Shown here in pieces: positions 1 to 8,898 of a stretch of 64,000 bases of DNA. Source of the DNA: Actinoalloteichus_B caeruleus (GTDB taxonomy: Bacteria; Actinomycetota; Actinomycetes; Mycobacteriales; Pseudonocardiaceae); assembly GCF_000718005.1 (NCBI RefSeq), contig NZ_JODV01000009.1. The stretch is one strand, 5' to 3'. How positions within the stretch are numbered: the stretch's first letter is position 1; each line of letters begins with the position of its first letter. The translations under genes were made by a program, and so were the position numbers. The notes below the pieces were generated by a model. That model worked only from the letters and a program-made list of their open reading frames with translations. It was not told the origin of the DNA and did not search any database.

Positions 1-606
1 GCGATCGGTGGTGTCGCCGCCGTGCGTTCCGTTCGTCGCGATGCCTGAGCCCGGGGGTCGGACAGCCGACGGCGGGAGCTCGCGGCCGTGTCGCCGGCGG
101 GCCGCTCGGTCGCCGTCACGGCTGGCCCTGATCGTCGGCGGCGGCATCCGTAGGCCTCTCCCGCCGACGCCTCGCCCAGCCGGTACCGGGCACGGGGCGG
201 CGGGGGAGGACCGCCGGCCGCTGGGCCTCGGCGCCGTCGTTGCGAGCAGTTTTGCCCACACCGGTCGGCTCGGTGCGACGGGGGCACCCCCGCCGAACTC
301 GGGGCCCGGCGATGCCGGGCGGCTCACCGTGAGGCTCGAGGAGCGGCGAACGATCCCGCACAACGGGCGTCGCGCTCCGGACACCCGTCCGCGAGCCCTG
401 GAGGGCGGGCCGGTGCGCGCGGGATCCTCGTCGCGCGGAACGGGACGGTGGCCCACATGGCTGCCCCGGGGACCCGCACCCCCGTGGGACCGCGTCGGGG
501 GAGGGGGCCGGCGTTCCGGCAGTCGGGGGACGAGTACCGCGAACACCTCACATCGAACCCCGCGCACTCGATACACTCCCGCGCACGGCCAGCGGAGGAG
601 CCAGCA
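1..606. other. No gene recognised at the left end
   Basis: The open frames here are compositional shadows with Arg/Pro/Gly-rich translations and no domain I recognise. A perfect 7-bp hairpin (GCCCGGC, loop GAT, GCCGGGC) lies at 304-320 and could be the terminator of a gene outside the window. A weak -10-like TACACT at 572-577 and a strong GGAGGAG ribosome site at 594-600 precede the first gene. Confidence 0.5.
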
Positions 607-1842
607 GTGTCGGAGGACAACGCCCTCCTGCGCACCGCGCGGGAAGGCGCCCAGTCGCCCTCGTCGCCCGGCGAGTCGATGACGAGGCAGGAACTCGCGG
701 ACGCGGTGAACGTCCAGGTGAACCGCCTCAGCGGGGGACGCCACATCACCGTGGTGAACGCCAACCACATCGGCAAGTGGGAGCGGGGCGTGATCCGGTG
801 GCCGGCCGCCCACTACCGCGCCGCGCTGCGCGACGTCCTCGGGGCCGCCACCGACCGGGAACTCGGGTTCACCCGGCCCGCCAGGGCACGGCGGTTATCC
901 CCAGGCCCCACCACCGCCCCGCCCGAAGCGGACCACTCCCCACCCGCGTCGCACCGCCGGGCCGCCGTCGGGGGGAACGCCCGGGACCTGCTCGCCTCCC
1001 TCGCCGGCCCCACCGCCCACTACCGCCGGATGGAGCAGACGGTGTCCTCGGCCAGCCTCGGCCCGGCCGCCGAGGCGCACCTGACCCTCGCCGGCGAGGT
1101 CGTCCGCACCCGGTGCCGCACCCCCGAGGGCTACACCGTCCTGTCCGAGATCGCCGGCCTCTGCGCCTGGCTCGCCGCCGACCGGGGAGACGTCGACACC
1201 GCGCGGCGGCACTACGCGCGGGCGGTGCGGCACGCGGAACGGGCGGACAACCCGCTGCTGGTCGCCTACATGGTCGGCTCCCTCGGCCAGTACGTGGTGG
1301 AGACCGGCCAGCCCCGGGACGGGGTGGCCCTGTTGGACCGCGCCACCACCCAGCTCGGCGCGTCGTCCCCACCGGTCGCCCGGTCCTGGCTCTCCTCGCT
1401 GCACGCCGTCGGCCACGCGGCCCTGGGCGACCGCAGGGCGACTGCGGTGGCGCTGCGGCGTGCCGAACGGGACGCCGGCAGCGGCCGGGTGGAACCGGTG
1501 TGGCCCTGGGTGTTCGCCTTCGACGACGCCAGGGCGGCCCGCCACCGGGCGACCGCGCTGGCCCGCCTCGGGGACACCCGGGGCGCGATGGGTGCCCTCG
1601 CAGCGGCGGCACCCGCCCTGACCGCACCCAAACCCCGGGCCCTGGCGCAGCTCGACCAGGCCAGTGCCCTGGCCAGCGCGGGCCGGTGGGAGGAAAGCGA
1701 CCGGCTGGCCGCCGAAGCGCTGCGCGTCGGGCGGGACCTGGGCAGCGAACGCATCCTGGTCCGGGTCCGTGCCCTCCACACGGCCCTGCCCCGCCGTGGC
1801 GGCGCCACGGCCCTCAACGAGGAGCTGACCGTGACCGACTGA
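607..1842 (+). CDS. XRE-type regulator with TPR-like C-terminus
   Basis: Predicted cytoplasmic DNA-binding regulator of 411 aa. Start GTG 607 is chosen because GGAGGAG lies 6 bases upstream and the helix-turn-helix begins soon after; the frame stays open upstream to 448 but that stretch is Pro/Arg-rich. Residues 25-80 carry the HTH, including MTRQELADAVN and HIGKWERGVIRWP, a signature of a large actinobacterial family of HTH proteins with helical repeats. Residues 130-400 are Ala/Arg/Leu-rich helices of the TPR type. Eleven bases downstream lies a SLOG-like gene, so the two are probably co-transcribed. The family is usually annotated only as a transcriptional regulator; no target can be named. 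Confidence 0.85.
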   Translation: MSEDNALLRTAREGAQSPSSPGESMTRQELADAVNVQVNRLSGGRHITVVNANHIGKWERGVIRWPAAHYRAALRDVLGAATDRELGFTRPARARRLSPGPTTAPPEADHSPPASHRRAAVGGNARDLLASLAGPTAHYRRMEQTVSSASLGPAAEAHLTLAGEVVRTRCRTPEGYTVLSEIAGLCAWLAADRGDVDTARRHYARAVRHAERADNPLLVAYMVGSLGQYVVETGQPRDGVALLDRATTQLGASSPPVARSWLSSLHAVGHAALGDRRATAVALRRAERDAGSGRVEPVWPWVFAFDDARAARHRATALARLGDTRGAMGALAAAAPALTAPKPRALAQLDQASALASAGRWEESDRLAAEALRVGRDLGSERILVRVRALHTALPRRGGATALNEELTVTD

Positions 1843-1853
1843 CGGGAGGACCG

Positions 1854-2333
1854 ATGACCTGCTTGGCCATCACCGGGCACCGAGGACTCGGCCCGGACAC
1901 CGAGGAACTCGTGGCCACCGAGCTGCGGCGCACCCTCGCCAAGCGAGCCGACGAGCCGCTGGTGGGGATGTCGTGCGTCGCCGACGGGGCGGACACCCTC
2001 TTCGCCCGGTCCGTCCTCGACGTCGGCGGGTCACTGGTCGTCGTCGTCCCGGCCGCCCAGTACCGCGACAGCCTGCCCGCCGGGCACCGCCCCGTCTACG
2101 ACGCCCTGCTGGCCAGGGCCACCGACGTGGTGCGGCTGGGTTACCAGCGTTCCACCTCGGAGTCCCACATGCGGGCGGGGGTGCGGATGGTGGAGGAGGC
2201 CGACGAACTGGTGGCCGTGTGGGACGGGGAACCAGCGCGGGGCTACGGGGGAACGGCCGACGTGGTCCGGGCTGCCCGGGAACGCGGGGTGCCCGTCACG
2301 GTCGTCTGGCCCGAGGGAGCCCACCGCGACTGA
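1854..2333 (+). CDS. SLOG/DprA-like nucleotide-binding protein
   Basis: A 159-aa single-domain protein with a Rossmann-like pattern. It starts with ITGHRGL after the first strand, has a Gly/Asp-rich turn in CVADGADTLFA around residue 45, and a late helix-strand unit RMVEEADELVAVWDG around residue 115. This arrangement fits the SLOG (LOG/DprA-like) superfamily, whose members bind or cleave nucleotide derivatives. GGGAGGA stands 5 bases before ATG 1854. It sits directly behind the XRE/TPR regulator. SLOG proteins often sense nucleotide signals; that role here is inference, and no catalytic residue pair of LOG phosphoribohydrolases is obvious. Confidence 0.7.
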   Translation: MTCLAITGHRGLGPDTEELVATELRRTLAKRADEPLVGMSCVADGADTLFARSVLDVGGSLVVVVPAAQYRDSLPAGHRPVYDALLARATDVVRLGYQRSTSESHMRAGVRMVEEADELVAVWDGEPARGYGGTADVVRAARERGVPVTVVWPEGAHRD

Positions 2334-2771
2334 CCGTTCCGGGAGCCATCCGGTGGCCCGGGCCTCGCGACGGCGTGGCCCGGCGTTTCCGCTGGCCCTG
2401 TTCCTGACGCTGGCACCCCTCCGGTGGACCGTGCCCGGTGTGTCGGGGAGCCGCCGGCCGAACGGTCCGCCAGGCCTCCCGCACGGGGGCGTCGTGCCCC
2501 ACCGGCGGGAACTCCACGGCTCGGCGGCACACGCCCGGGACCTCCAGCTCGCGGCCCGCCGGCCTGGGCCAGGGAACGGCCGTGGCCGGTCCGGAACCGG
2601 ACCGCCCCTCCCGGGCGGCCGGGCGGTCCCCCGTCTCCCGCGCCCCCCAGCCCGAACCCCTTCGCCGCCGGATCCGGCGGCGAACACCACGACCACGCGT
2701 CACGGCACCAGACCACTTCGGTCCCGTGGCGATGGCCGTGGTCTTCCCACCACCACAGGAGGAGCCGCGTG
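2334..2771. other. 438-bp gap, no gene seen
   Basis: No frame in this interval gives a recognisable protein. It ends in a strong AGGAGG ribosome site at about 2757-2762 that serves the next ORF. Confidence 0.5.
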
Positions 2772-3347
2772 ATGTCCCTCGCACCACCACCGCAGGACGT
2801 GCTCGTCGACCCGGGCGGGTCCACCCCCGGAACGCTCGACGCCGCCGACCCGGGCGGCGAACCCACCGCGTTAGCCCGCCCGCTCACGGACGCGCCTGGG
2901 GGAGCGGCCAGCGGGATCAGCGACCATGACCCCGACGGCGACCCGGTCGGGGGCCTCACCCCGCCCGAGTTCAACACCCCGACCGGTTTCCCGGGCGCCC
3001 GCGCCGTCGCCGTCCTCACCGGGGAGACCCCGAACCGCGCGGACGACGCGGTCCGGGGCACCCACCCGCGCGGGTGGGTGCGGCACCCCGCCCCGGTCCA
3101 CCACCGGCCCGACGCGCACCGGCCCAGCCGGCCACGCGTGACGGGCGGCGCGGGCACCCCCGCGTCCTCGAAGGAGCGGGACGGCGACCCGGTGGACGAC
3201 AGGGTGCCGGACGAGGAGATCACCCACACCGACGCCCACGACCTCCAGGCCGGTAACGGCCCGGACCGGCAGCTGTCCCGGGGCGACCTCGCCCCGGCCT
3301 GCGCCCCGGTCGGGATCGGTGGCCGCGCGCAGGAGGCCGGCCAGTGA
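2772..3347 (+). CDS. Hypothetical acidic Pro/Gly-rich protein ahead of ABC exporter
   Basis: A 191-aa ORF I do not recognise. Reasons to think it is real: an AGGAGG site lies about 9 bases before ATG 2772, nearly all codons end in G or C, and its stop overlaps the GTG start of the ABC ATPase by four bases (GTGA, 3344-3347), typical of translational coupling. The product is rich in Pro, Gly, Asp and His, has no membrane segment or signal peptide, and contains two short echoes (DGDPVGG and DGDPVDD). It may be an unknown regulator or a decayed gene; ABC-2 operons of this type usually begin with a MarR or PadR regulator, and this is neither. Confidence 0.5.
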   Translation: MSLAPPPQDVLVDPGGSTPGTLDAADPGGEPTALARPLTDAPGGAASGISDHDPDGDPVGGLTPPEFNTPTGFPGARAVAVLTGETPNRADDAVRGTHPRGWVRHPAPVHHRPDAHRPSRPRVTGGAGTPASSKERDGDPVDDRVPDEEITHTDAHDLQAGNGPDRQLSRGDLAPACAPVGIGGRAQEAGQ

Positions 3348-4282
3348 CGGATGCCCTGGTCTGCCAGGACCTGACCAAGCGGTTCGACCACCACCTGGCC
3401 GTCGACTCGATCAGCCTCACCATCGCCCGCGGCGAGGCCTACGGCCTGCTCGGGCCCAACGGAGCCGGGAAGACCACCACCATCTCCATGCTCTCCGGGC
3501 TGCTGCGTCCCGACGCCGGCAGCGTCCACGTCGCCGGCCACGCCCTCGCCCAGGACCCGAGGGCCGCCAAAGCCCGCATCGGGTACGTGCCGCAGGAGAT
3601 CGCCCTCTACCCGGAACTGACCGGACGGGAGAACCTCCGCTACTTCGGACGCCTCTACGGCCTGGCCCGCCGGGCACTCCAGTACCGCATCGCGGAGGTC
3701 CTCGACCTGGTGGGGCTCACCGGCCGCGCCGACGACAAGGTCGGCGACTACTCGGGTGGCATGCAACGGCGCATCAACATCGGAGCCGCCCTGCTCCACG
3801 AACCCACCCTCCTCATCCTCGACGAGCCCACCGTCGGCGTCGACCCGCAGAGCCGCAACGCCATCCTGGAAGGGGTCGACGAACTGGTCGCCGGGGGCAT
3901 GAGCCTGCTCTACACCTCCCACTACATGGAGGAGGTGGAACGGGTGTGCCAGCGGGTCGGCATCATCGACAAGGGCCGGCTGGTGGCCGAGGGCACCAAA
4001 CGGGAACTGGTGTCCCGGCTGGGCACCTCCGACCGGGTCGAACTGGTGCTCGACGGGGACCTGACCGCCGCCGCCGACAAACTCCGGGCCGTCGCCGGGG
4101 TCACCGAGGCGGTGCCCACCGGGACGTCCAGCCTCCGCCTGCTCGCCGAGGGCAGCAGACACCTGCTGCCCACCTTCATCGGCGCGGTCGAGGGGGTGGC
4201 CACGATCACCGGCGTCGAGATCACCGAGCCCGACCTCGAGGCCGCCTTCCTGCACCTGACCGGCAGCACCCTCCGGGACTGA
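3344..4282 (+). CDS. ABC-2 exporter ATP-binding protein (DrrA/CcmA-like)
   Basis: 312-aa ATPase of a drug/lipid-type ABC-2 exporter. Walker A GPNGAGKTT is near residues 37-45, the Q-loop follows in YVPQE, the signature YSGGMQRR is near 135-142 and Walker B LLILDEP near 155. A C-terminal extension of about 80 residues is typical of DrrA-like subunits. It starts with GTG 3344, overlapping the preceding ORF by four bases, and is followed 7 bases later by the first permease. It should energise export of a small molecule across the cytoplasmic membrane. The substrate is unknown; doxorubicin-type resistance pumps are the best known relatives. Confidence 0.95.
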   Translation: MTDALVCQDLTKRFDHHLAVDSISLTIARGEAYGLLGPNGAGKTTTISMLSGLLRPDAGSVHVAGHALAQDPRAAKARIGYVPQEIALYPELTGRENLRYFGRLYGLARRALQYRIAEVLDLVGLTGRADDKVGDYSGGMQRRINIGAALLHEPTLLILDEPTVGVDPQSRNAILEGVDELVAGGMSLLYTSHYMEEVERVCQRVGIIDKGRLVAEGTKRELVSRLGTSDRVELVLDGDLTAAADKLRAVAGVTEAVPTGTSSLRLLAEGSRHLLPTFIGAVEGVATITGVEITEPDLEAAFLHLTGSTLRD

Positions 4283-4289
4283 ACGGGAC

Positions 4290-5465
4290 ATGATCAGATC
4301 ACTTCTCGTGGTGAGCGGCCACGAACTCCGCTCCCGGCTCCGCGACGGCACGGCCCTGCTGCTCGCCTTGGTCGCCCCCGTCGCCCTGGCCTCCCTGTTC
4401 GGTCTCGCGCTCGGAGGTGAGGACCCGCCGCTGCGCGCGTCGATCGGCATCGTCGACCTCGACGGCGGCGAGTTCCCCACCAGCGTCCGGCGTGAGGCGC
4501 TGGCCACCGACGAACTCCGGGACGTCCTCACGCTGCGCGACTACGACGACGAGGACCAGGCCGGCGTGGCCGTCGACGACGGCGAGATCGGCGCGGCGAT
4601 CGTCTTCCCCCCGGGCTTCAGCGACAGCGTGGGAGCGGGCGAGGGCGGCGAGGTCACCGTGCTCACCTCCGACTCGACCCCGCTGGCCGGGGTGATCGCC
4701 AACAGCATGGTGGACCAGATCTCCGCGCTCGTCGAGGCCAGGACCCTGGCCGTGCGGGCCTCCCTGGACGCCGGTGTTCCGGCCGACGAGGTGCGGCTCT
4801 TCGTGGAGGAGAACGGTGCCGCCGGCCCCACCCTCACCCTCGACGCCGACCCGATGGCCGGCGGCAAGGTCGACGGCGCCGTCCACTACGCGTCGGGGAT
4901 GGCGGTGCTCTTCGCCTACCTGGTGGTCGCGACCTCAACCCGCGGCCTGCTCACCGACCGGCAGTTGGGCACGCTCAGCCGGCTGCGGGTCGCCCCGGTG
5001 CCCCGGTGGACACCGGTCGTCGGCAAGGGGATCGTCGGTTTCCTGCTCGCCATGACCAGCGTCTGCGCCACCTGGGCCTCCTCGGTGCTGTTCTTCGGGT
5101 TGAGCTGGGGGGACCCGCTGGCCGTGCTGGCGCTGTGCGGGGCGCACGTGCTCGCCGCCACCGCGATCACCATGCTCGTCGCCGGCAACGCCAGGACCGA
5201 CGCCCAGGCCGACGGGTACAACCTGGGCATCGCCTTCGCCTCCGGGATCCTCGGCGGCAGCCTCGTCCCCCTCCACGCCCTGCCGGACTTCCTCCAGGCA
5301 CTCGCCCTGTTCACCCCCAACGGGTGGACGTCGACCGGGCTGGCCGGCCTCGCCGCCGGCGGTGACCTCGCCTCCGTGGCCGGCCCGATCGGTGTGGTCT
5401 GCCTGATCGCCGTCGTCGCCGGGAGCCTGGCGGCCCTCCGGTTCCGGAAAGGACTCCTCGGATGA
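4290..5465 (+). CDS. ABC-2 type transporter permease
   Basis: 391-aa membrane subunit. One N-terminal membrane segment (about residues 20-40) is followed by a large acidic extracytoplasmic region (about 50-185), then roughly five hydrophobic segments between residues 200 and 385. This is the ABC2_membrane_3 (YhgE/NatB-like) layout. The stop overlaps the start of the second permease (ATGA, 5462-5465), so the two are likely made together and form a heterodimer with the ATPase at 3344. Confidence 0.92.
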   Translation: MIRSLLVVSGHELRSRLRDGTALLLALVAPVALASLFGLALGGEDPPLRASIGIVDLDGGEFPTSVRREALATDELRDVLTLRDYDDEDQAGVAVDDGEIGAAIVFPPGFSDSVGAGEGGEVTVLTSDSTPLAGVIANSMVDQISALVEARTLAVRASLDAGVPADEVRLFVEENGAAGPTLTLDADPMAGGKVDGAVHYASGMAVLFAYLVVATSTRGLLTDRQLGTLSRLRVAPVPRWTPVVGKGIVGFLLAMTSVCATWASSVLFFGLSWGDPLAVLALCGAHVLAATAITMLVAGNARTDAQADGYNLGIAFASGILGGSLVPLHALPDFLQALALFTPNGWTSTGLAGLAAGGDLASVAGPIGVVCLIAVVAGSLAALRFRKGLLG

Positions 5466-6631
5466 GCCCGTCCCGTCGGCGACCCCGGCCGATCCTGGCC
5501 CTGGTGGCGGCGAACCTGCGACGCCAGGCCCGGGACCGCACCGGCCTGTTCTTCATGCTCGTCATGCCCTTCGTGACCATCGCCTTCGTCGGTCTCGCCC
5601 TCGGCGGCGGGTCGGACGGGGGGACCCGGCTGCCCGTGGGGGTGGTCGCCGGGAACGACGACCCGGTCGCGGCTGCCGTGCTGGAGGAGCTGGCGGCCAG
5701 CCCGAACCTCGACGTGGAACGCCGGGACACCGAGGAGGAGGTGCGGGCCGGCGTGCGGGAGGGACGCCTGGCCGTCGGCCTGCTCATCCCACCGGGCTCC
5801 ACCGAGCTGGAACTCGTCATGACCCAGACCAACGGCACCGGCATGGCCGCCCGTGGCGCCGTCGACGTCGCCGTGGGCCGGGTCTCGGCCGTCCTGGAGG
5901 CCACCCGCGCCGCCGAGGCGGCCGGGGCCACCCCCGAGGAGGCCGCCGCCTCCGTGCGGGCCGCCCGGGAGGACCTAGCCGGGGTGGAGGCCCGCGCCCC
6001 CGACGACGCCGGCCAGGGAACGGACCCGAGGGGGTTCGCCTACACCGCGCCGGCGAACCTCGTGCTGTTCACCTTCATCAACTCGATGGCGGTGGCCGCC
6101 GCGCTGGTCGAGACCCGCCGGCTGGGCATGGTCCGCCGCTCACTGGCCGCCCCCGTCCGGCCGAGCACCGTGCTGGCGGGGGAGGCGTTGAGCCGGCTGG
6201 TGGTGGCGGTGGGGCAGGCCCTGCTCATCATCGTCGTCAGCGCCCTGATGTTCGACGTCTCCTGGGGCGACCCGCTGGGCGTCGCCGTGGTGGTGGGTGC
6301 CTTCTGCCTGGTGGCCACCGGGGCCGCCATGCTGGTCGGCAGCCTGGTCCGCTCCCCGTCCCAGGCCCCGGCGATCGGCCCGCCGGTCGGGATCGTGCTC
6401 GGGATGCTCGGCGGGTGCCTGTGGCCGCGTGAGGTGGCCGGGGAGACCCTCACCACCATCGGCTACCTGTTCCCGCACGCCTGGGCGATGGACGGCCTGC
6501 TGACCCTCGCCCGCCCCGGGCAGGGCGCGGGCGAGGTGCTGGTGGAGACGGCCGTGCTGTTGGGGATGGCGGCGGTGCTGCTGGTGGTCTCCCTGGTGGT
6601 GTTCCGCCGCCGGGCCATGACGATGCGCTGA
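5462..6631 (+). CDS. ABC-2 type transporter permease
   Basis: 389-aa paralogue of the preceding permease with the same layout: N-terminal membrane segment, acidic loop rich in Glu/Ala (about residues 50-190), then a block of membrane helices to residue 385. Both permeases carry an FxxSWGDPL-type motif in the membrane block, which supports a tandem duplication. Start ATG 5462 overlaps the upstream stop. It completes a three- or four-gene exporter operon that ends at a strong hairpin. Confidence 0.92.
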   Translation: MSPSRRRPRPILALVAANLRRQARDRTGLFFMLVMPFVTIAFVGLALGGGSDGGTRLPVGVVAGNDDPVAAAVLEELAASPNLDVERRDTEEEVRAGVREGRLAVGLLIPPGSTELELVMTQTNGTGMAARGAVDVAVGRVSAVLEATRAAEAAGATPEEAAASVRAAREDLAGVEARAPDDAGQGTDPRGFAYTAPANLVLFTFINSMAVAAALVETRRLGMVRRSLAAPVRPSTVLAGEALSRLVVAVGQALLIIVVSALMFDVSWGDPLGVAVVVGAFCLVATGAAMLVGSLVRSPSQAPAIGPPVGIVLGMLGGCLWPREVAGETLTTIGYLFPHAWAMDGLLTLARPGQGAGEVLVETAVLLGMAAVLLVVSLVVFRRRAMTMR

Positions 6632-6642
6632 CCGGTCCCGCT

Positions 6643-6672
6643 GGTCGGGGCGGCGCGCCTACCGCCCCGACC
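6643..6672 (+). terminator. Hairpin terminator after ABC operon
   Basis: Perfect 11-bp stem (GGTCGGGGCGG / CCGCCCCGACC) with an 8-base loop, 11 bases after the permease stop. There is no U-tract, as is common in high-GC actinobacteria. Confidence 0.7.
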
Positions 6673-6719
6673 GGCGCCGGCGGAACCACCACCCCGCCGC
6701 CCCGCCACCCCGTGAGCAA

Positions 6720-6746
6720 GGGGGCCGCCGCCTCCGACGGCCCCCA
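6720..6746. terminator. Second hairpin between convergent genes
   Basis: GGGGGCCGCCG and CGACGGCCCCC form an 11-bp stem with one mismatch and a 4-base loop. It lies between the ABC operon and the convergent XRE regulator and may act in both directions. The remaining bases to 7032 show no gene. Confidence 0.5.
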
Positions 6747-7032
6747 GAAGTCCTGACCGGCGTTCCGAGGGTGCCGCGAGGACGAGGGGGAACGAGGTCG
6801 GCGGCACCCCCTGACGGTCGATCGCACCCACCGGCGCGCTGGTCCGATCGCCGCCGTGCCGGGGGCGCGAACACCGGGAACGCTGGTGCTGCCGTCGCCG
6901 CCGGCCACATCGGCCACCCGGGCACCAGCACGGTCCGGCGAGTTCCCACCCACGACCGACCGTCCCGCCCGCCATCCGTCGACCCGGGAATCGGGAGGAC
7001 GGGGGGCAGGGGTCCGCGCCGAGCCGTCGCCC

Positions 7033-8247
7033 TCAGGCCGCGACGCCCATGCGGTGGGCCATCCCCCTTGCCTCCCGTGCGGCGGGCTCGGCGAGCCGGC
7101 GGCCCAGAACGAAACGCACGGCCTCCCGCACCAGGGGATTGTTCCTGGTCAGCTGCGGCGCGAGTTCCTCGGCGCGGCGAAGCACCCGGACCCCCCGCTC
7201 CCGGGTCCGGCCCGCCCGGACAAGGGAACGGCCGTAGTCGGAGTAGAACTGCGCCTGCCGGCCCCGGTCGGGCAGCGTGCCCGGGTCGACACCCTCGGCG
7301 AGCCGTTCCACCAGGGTGTGCTCCCCGAGTTCCGCCGCGATCGAGACCCGCCAGAACGTGACGTTGGTGCGGCCGAACCACAGGTAGCCGAAACGTCCGG
7401 CGTCGGAGGAGAGCCGGTTCGCCACCACCTCCGCCTCGTGGAGGTGGTCGGCGGCACCTCGGGCGTCGGCGAGGGTCGCGTGCGCGAACGCCGCCGTCAG
7501 GTGCAGCTGCCCCGCCGCCTGCGCCACCCGGTGGTCGGACATCTCGTCCGCGAGCAGATCCAGCCAGCGGCCCGCCTGCCGGATCTGACGTTCCCGCCCC
7601 ACTCCGCCGATCATGTGCGTGCGAACCCACAGCGCGTGCGCGGTGTGCTCGGGCCGGCCCAGGCGCTCGGCGACGCCCATGAGCCGGTCGGCCGCCACCC
7701 ACGCCAGGGGGCGGACCCCGGTGTTCTTCGCGATGACCGCCGCCGCGTGGTAGCAGTCGGCCAGCGCGACCAGGGCGTCGGTGCGATGTGGCGAGGACGC
7801 ACGGCCCGCTGTCACGAGAAGTTCCTCGACGAGCCGGGGAAGCAGGTACCCCTGGGCCGCGTAGTCGGCGCGGGGCCGCAGGTCGGAGTTCAGCCGGCGC
7901 ACGTCGGCCGCCACCTCGCCCCACGGCCGGACGGGCCGGTCCGGGACGTCACCCACGCGGTGGTCGGCCAGCACGGCGGCGAGGTCCTCGGTGACCGCAC
8001 GCGCCTCGGCGGCGACCGGGTCGGGTGCGGACCAGGCGAGCGGCCCGCTGATCTCGGACGGGGCGACCCGCAGGGCGGCGGCGAGGGCTTCCAGCGTGGA
8101 CCGGCGTTCCACCGGACGCGTGCCGGTCTCGATGTGGGAGAGGTAGGACTTGGTGAAACCGGACAGGTCGGCCAGGACCTGCTGCGACATCCCCCGGGCG
8201 TGGCGCAGGGCGCGAATCCGCCGCCCCAGGTGTTCGGTGTTGTCCAT
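7033..8247 (-). CDS. XRE-type regulator with TPR-like C-terminus
   Basis: 404-aa regulator. Residues 5-60 form a classical XRE helix-turn-helix (LGRRIRALRHARGMSQQVLA, then GFTKSYLSHIETGTRPV). Residues 120-400 are helical repeats of the TPR kind, ending ARGMAHRMGVAA. The frame is open to 8667, but two adjacent ATG codons at 8250 and 8247 follow GAGGAGG, and 8247 has the better 6-base spacing. It is a clear paralogue of the regulator at 28689-29897, sharing the HTH layout, the central FGRTNV/FGPTNV motif and the C-terminal RGxAxRMGxA. Such proteins are usually regulators of neighbouring or distant loci; the target is unknown. Confidence 0.88.
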   Translation of the reverse strand: MDNTEHLGRRIRALRHARGMSQQVLADLSGFTKSYLSHIETGTRPVERRSTLEALAAALRVAPSEISGPLAWSAPDPVAAEARAVTEDLAAVLADHRVGDVPDRPVRPWGEVAADVRRLNSDLRPRADYAAQGYLLPRLVEELLVTAGRASSPHRTDALVALADCYHAAAVIAKNTGVRPLAWVAADRLMGVAERLGRPEHTAHALWVRTHMIGGVGRERQIRQAGRWLDLLADEMSDHRVAQAAGQLHLTAAFAHATLADARGAADHLHEAEVVANRLSSDAGRFGYLWFGRTNVTFWRVSIAAELGEHTLVERLAEGVDPGTLPDRGRQAQFYSDYGRSLVRAGRTRERGVRVLRRAEELAPQLTRNNPLVREAVRFVLGRRLAEPAAREARGMAHRMGVAA

Positions 8248-8898
8248 CATGGTCCTCCTCGGCGGCGGGACCGCCCACGACACCTCGACCTGCTCGTCCC
8301 TGGCTTCCAACACGTGCCTCGTCCTGGGGGGATCGCGCGGGGAAGTGGCTCCGTCGCTCAGTGTAGCGGCGGCGGGGGTGTCAGCGTGCGAGCGGACGGG
8401 GCCCGCTCCGCTGTGGACAGGGGCTCGCAGGGCCTGGCCGCCGCCTGGCCGTGACCGGCCGCCGCCGGAGCAGGGCCGGCAGGCGCCGGCGGGGCCAGCG
8501 GTCGGCCCGACCCCCCAGCTCCGGTCGGCCCGTGCCCTGCATCCTCGGGCCCCGGCTGGTCGGGCGACTCCCTCGCCCTGCCACCGCGAGCCGTACGGTC
8601 CCCACCCCGCGGGCGCGGCCGCGCACCTCGTCGACCTCGCACTCCCCGGGGCAACGGGGATCATCACGTGGGTGAGGGCACCACCGATTCGTCGTCACTC
8701 ACCCGGACGGGCAGCCCGCATGGCCGGGCCGGGACTCACGGTTGGCGCTCAGTCGCGCTGCCCACCGCGTCCGACCGTCCCCACCGACGGTAGGGGCGCG
8801 CCCTCCCGGCTGTTCGCCAAGTGTCCCGCGCCCCCGGCCCACGGCACCCGGCGCCAGGGGCCGACCCCGCGGGGGAGCTCCGGTTAGCATCGCTCGCC
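8248..8898. other. 650-bp divergent intergenic region
   Basis: No convincing gene on either strand. It separates the minus-strand XRE regulator from the plus-strand class IV PLP enzyme and must hold promoters for both. The clearest element is the -10-like hexamer at 8885-8890. Confidence 0.5.
8885..8890 (+). promoter_or_regulatory. -10 element, probably leaderless transcript
   Basis: TAGCAT ends 8 bases before the GTG start at 8899 and no purine-rich ribosome site is present. This spacing fits a transcript that begins at or next to the start codon. The -35 region is not clear. Confidence 0.5.

Noticed and set aside
2243..4531. 762-codon minus-strand open frame opposite the ABC operon
   Set aside because: Antisense to an ATPase with full motifs; no domain in its translation.
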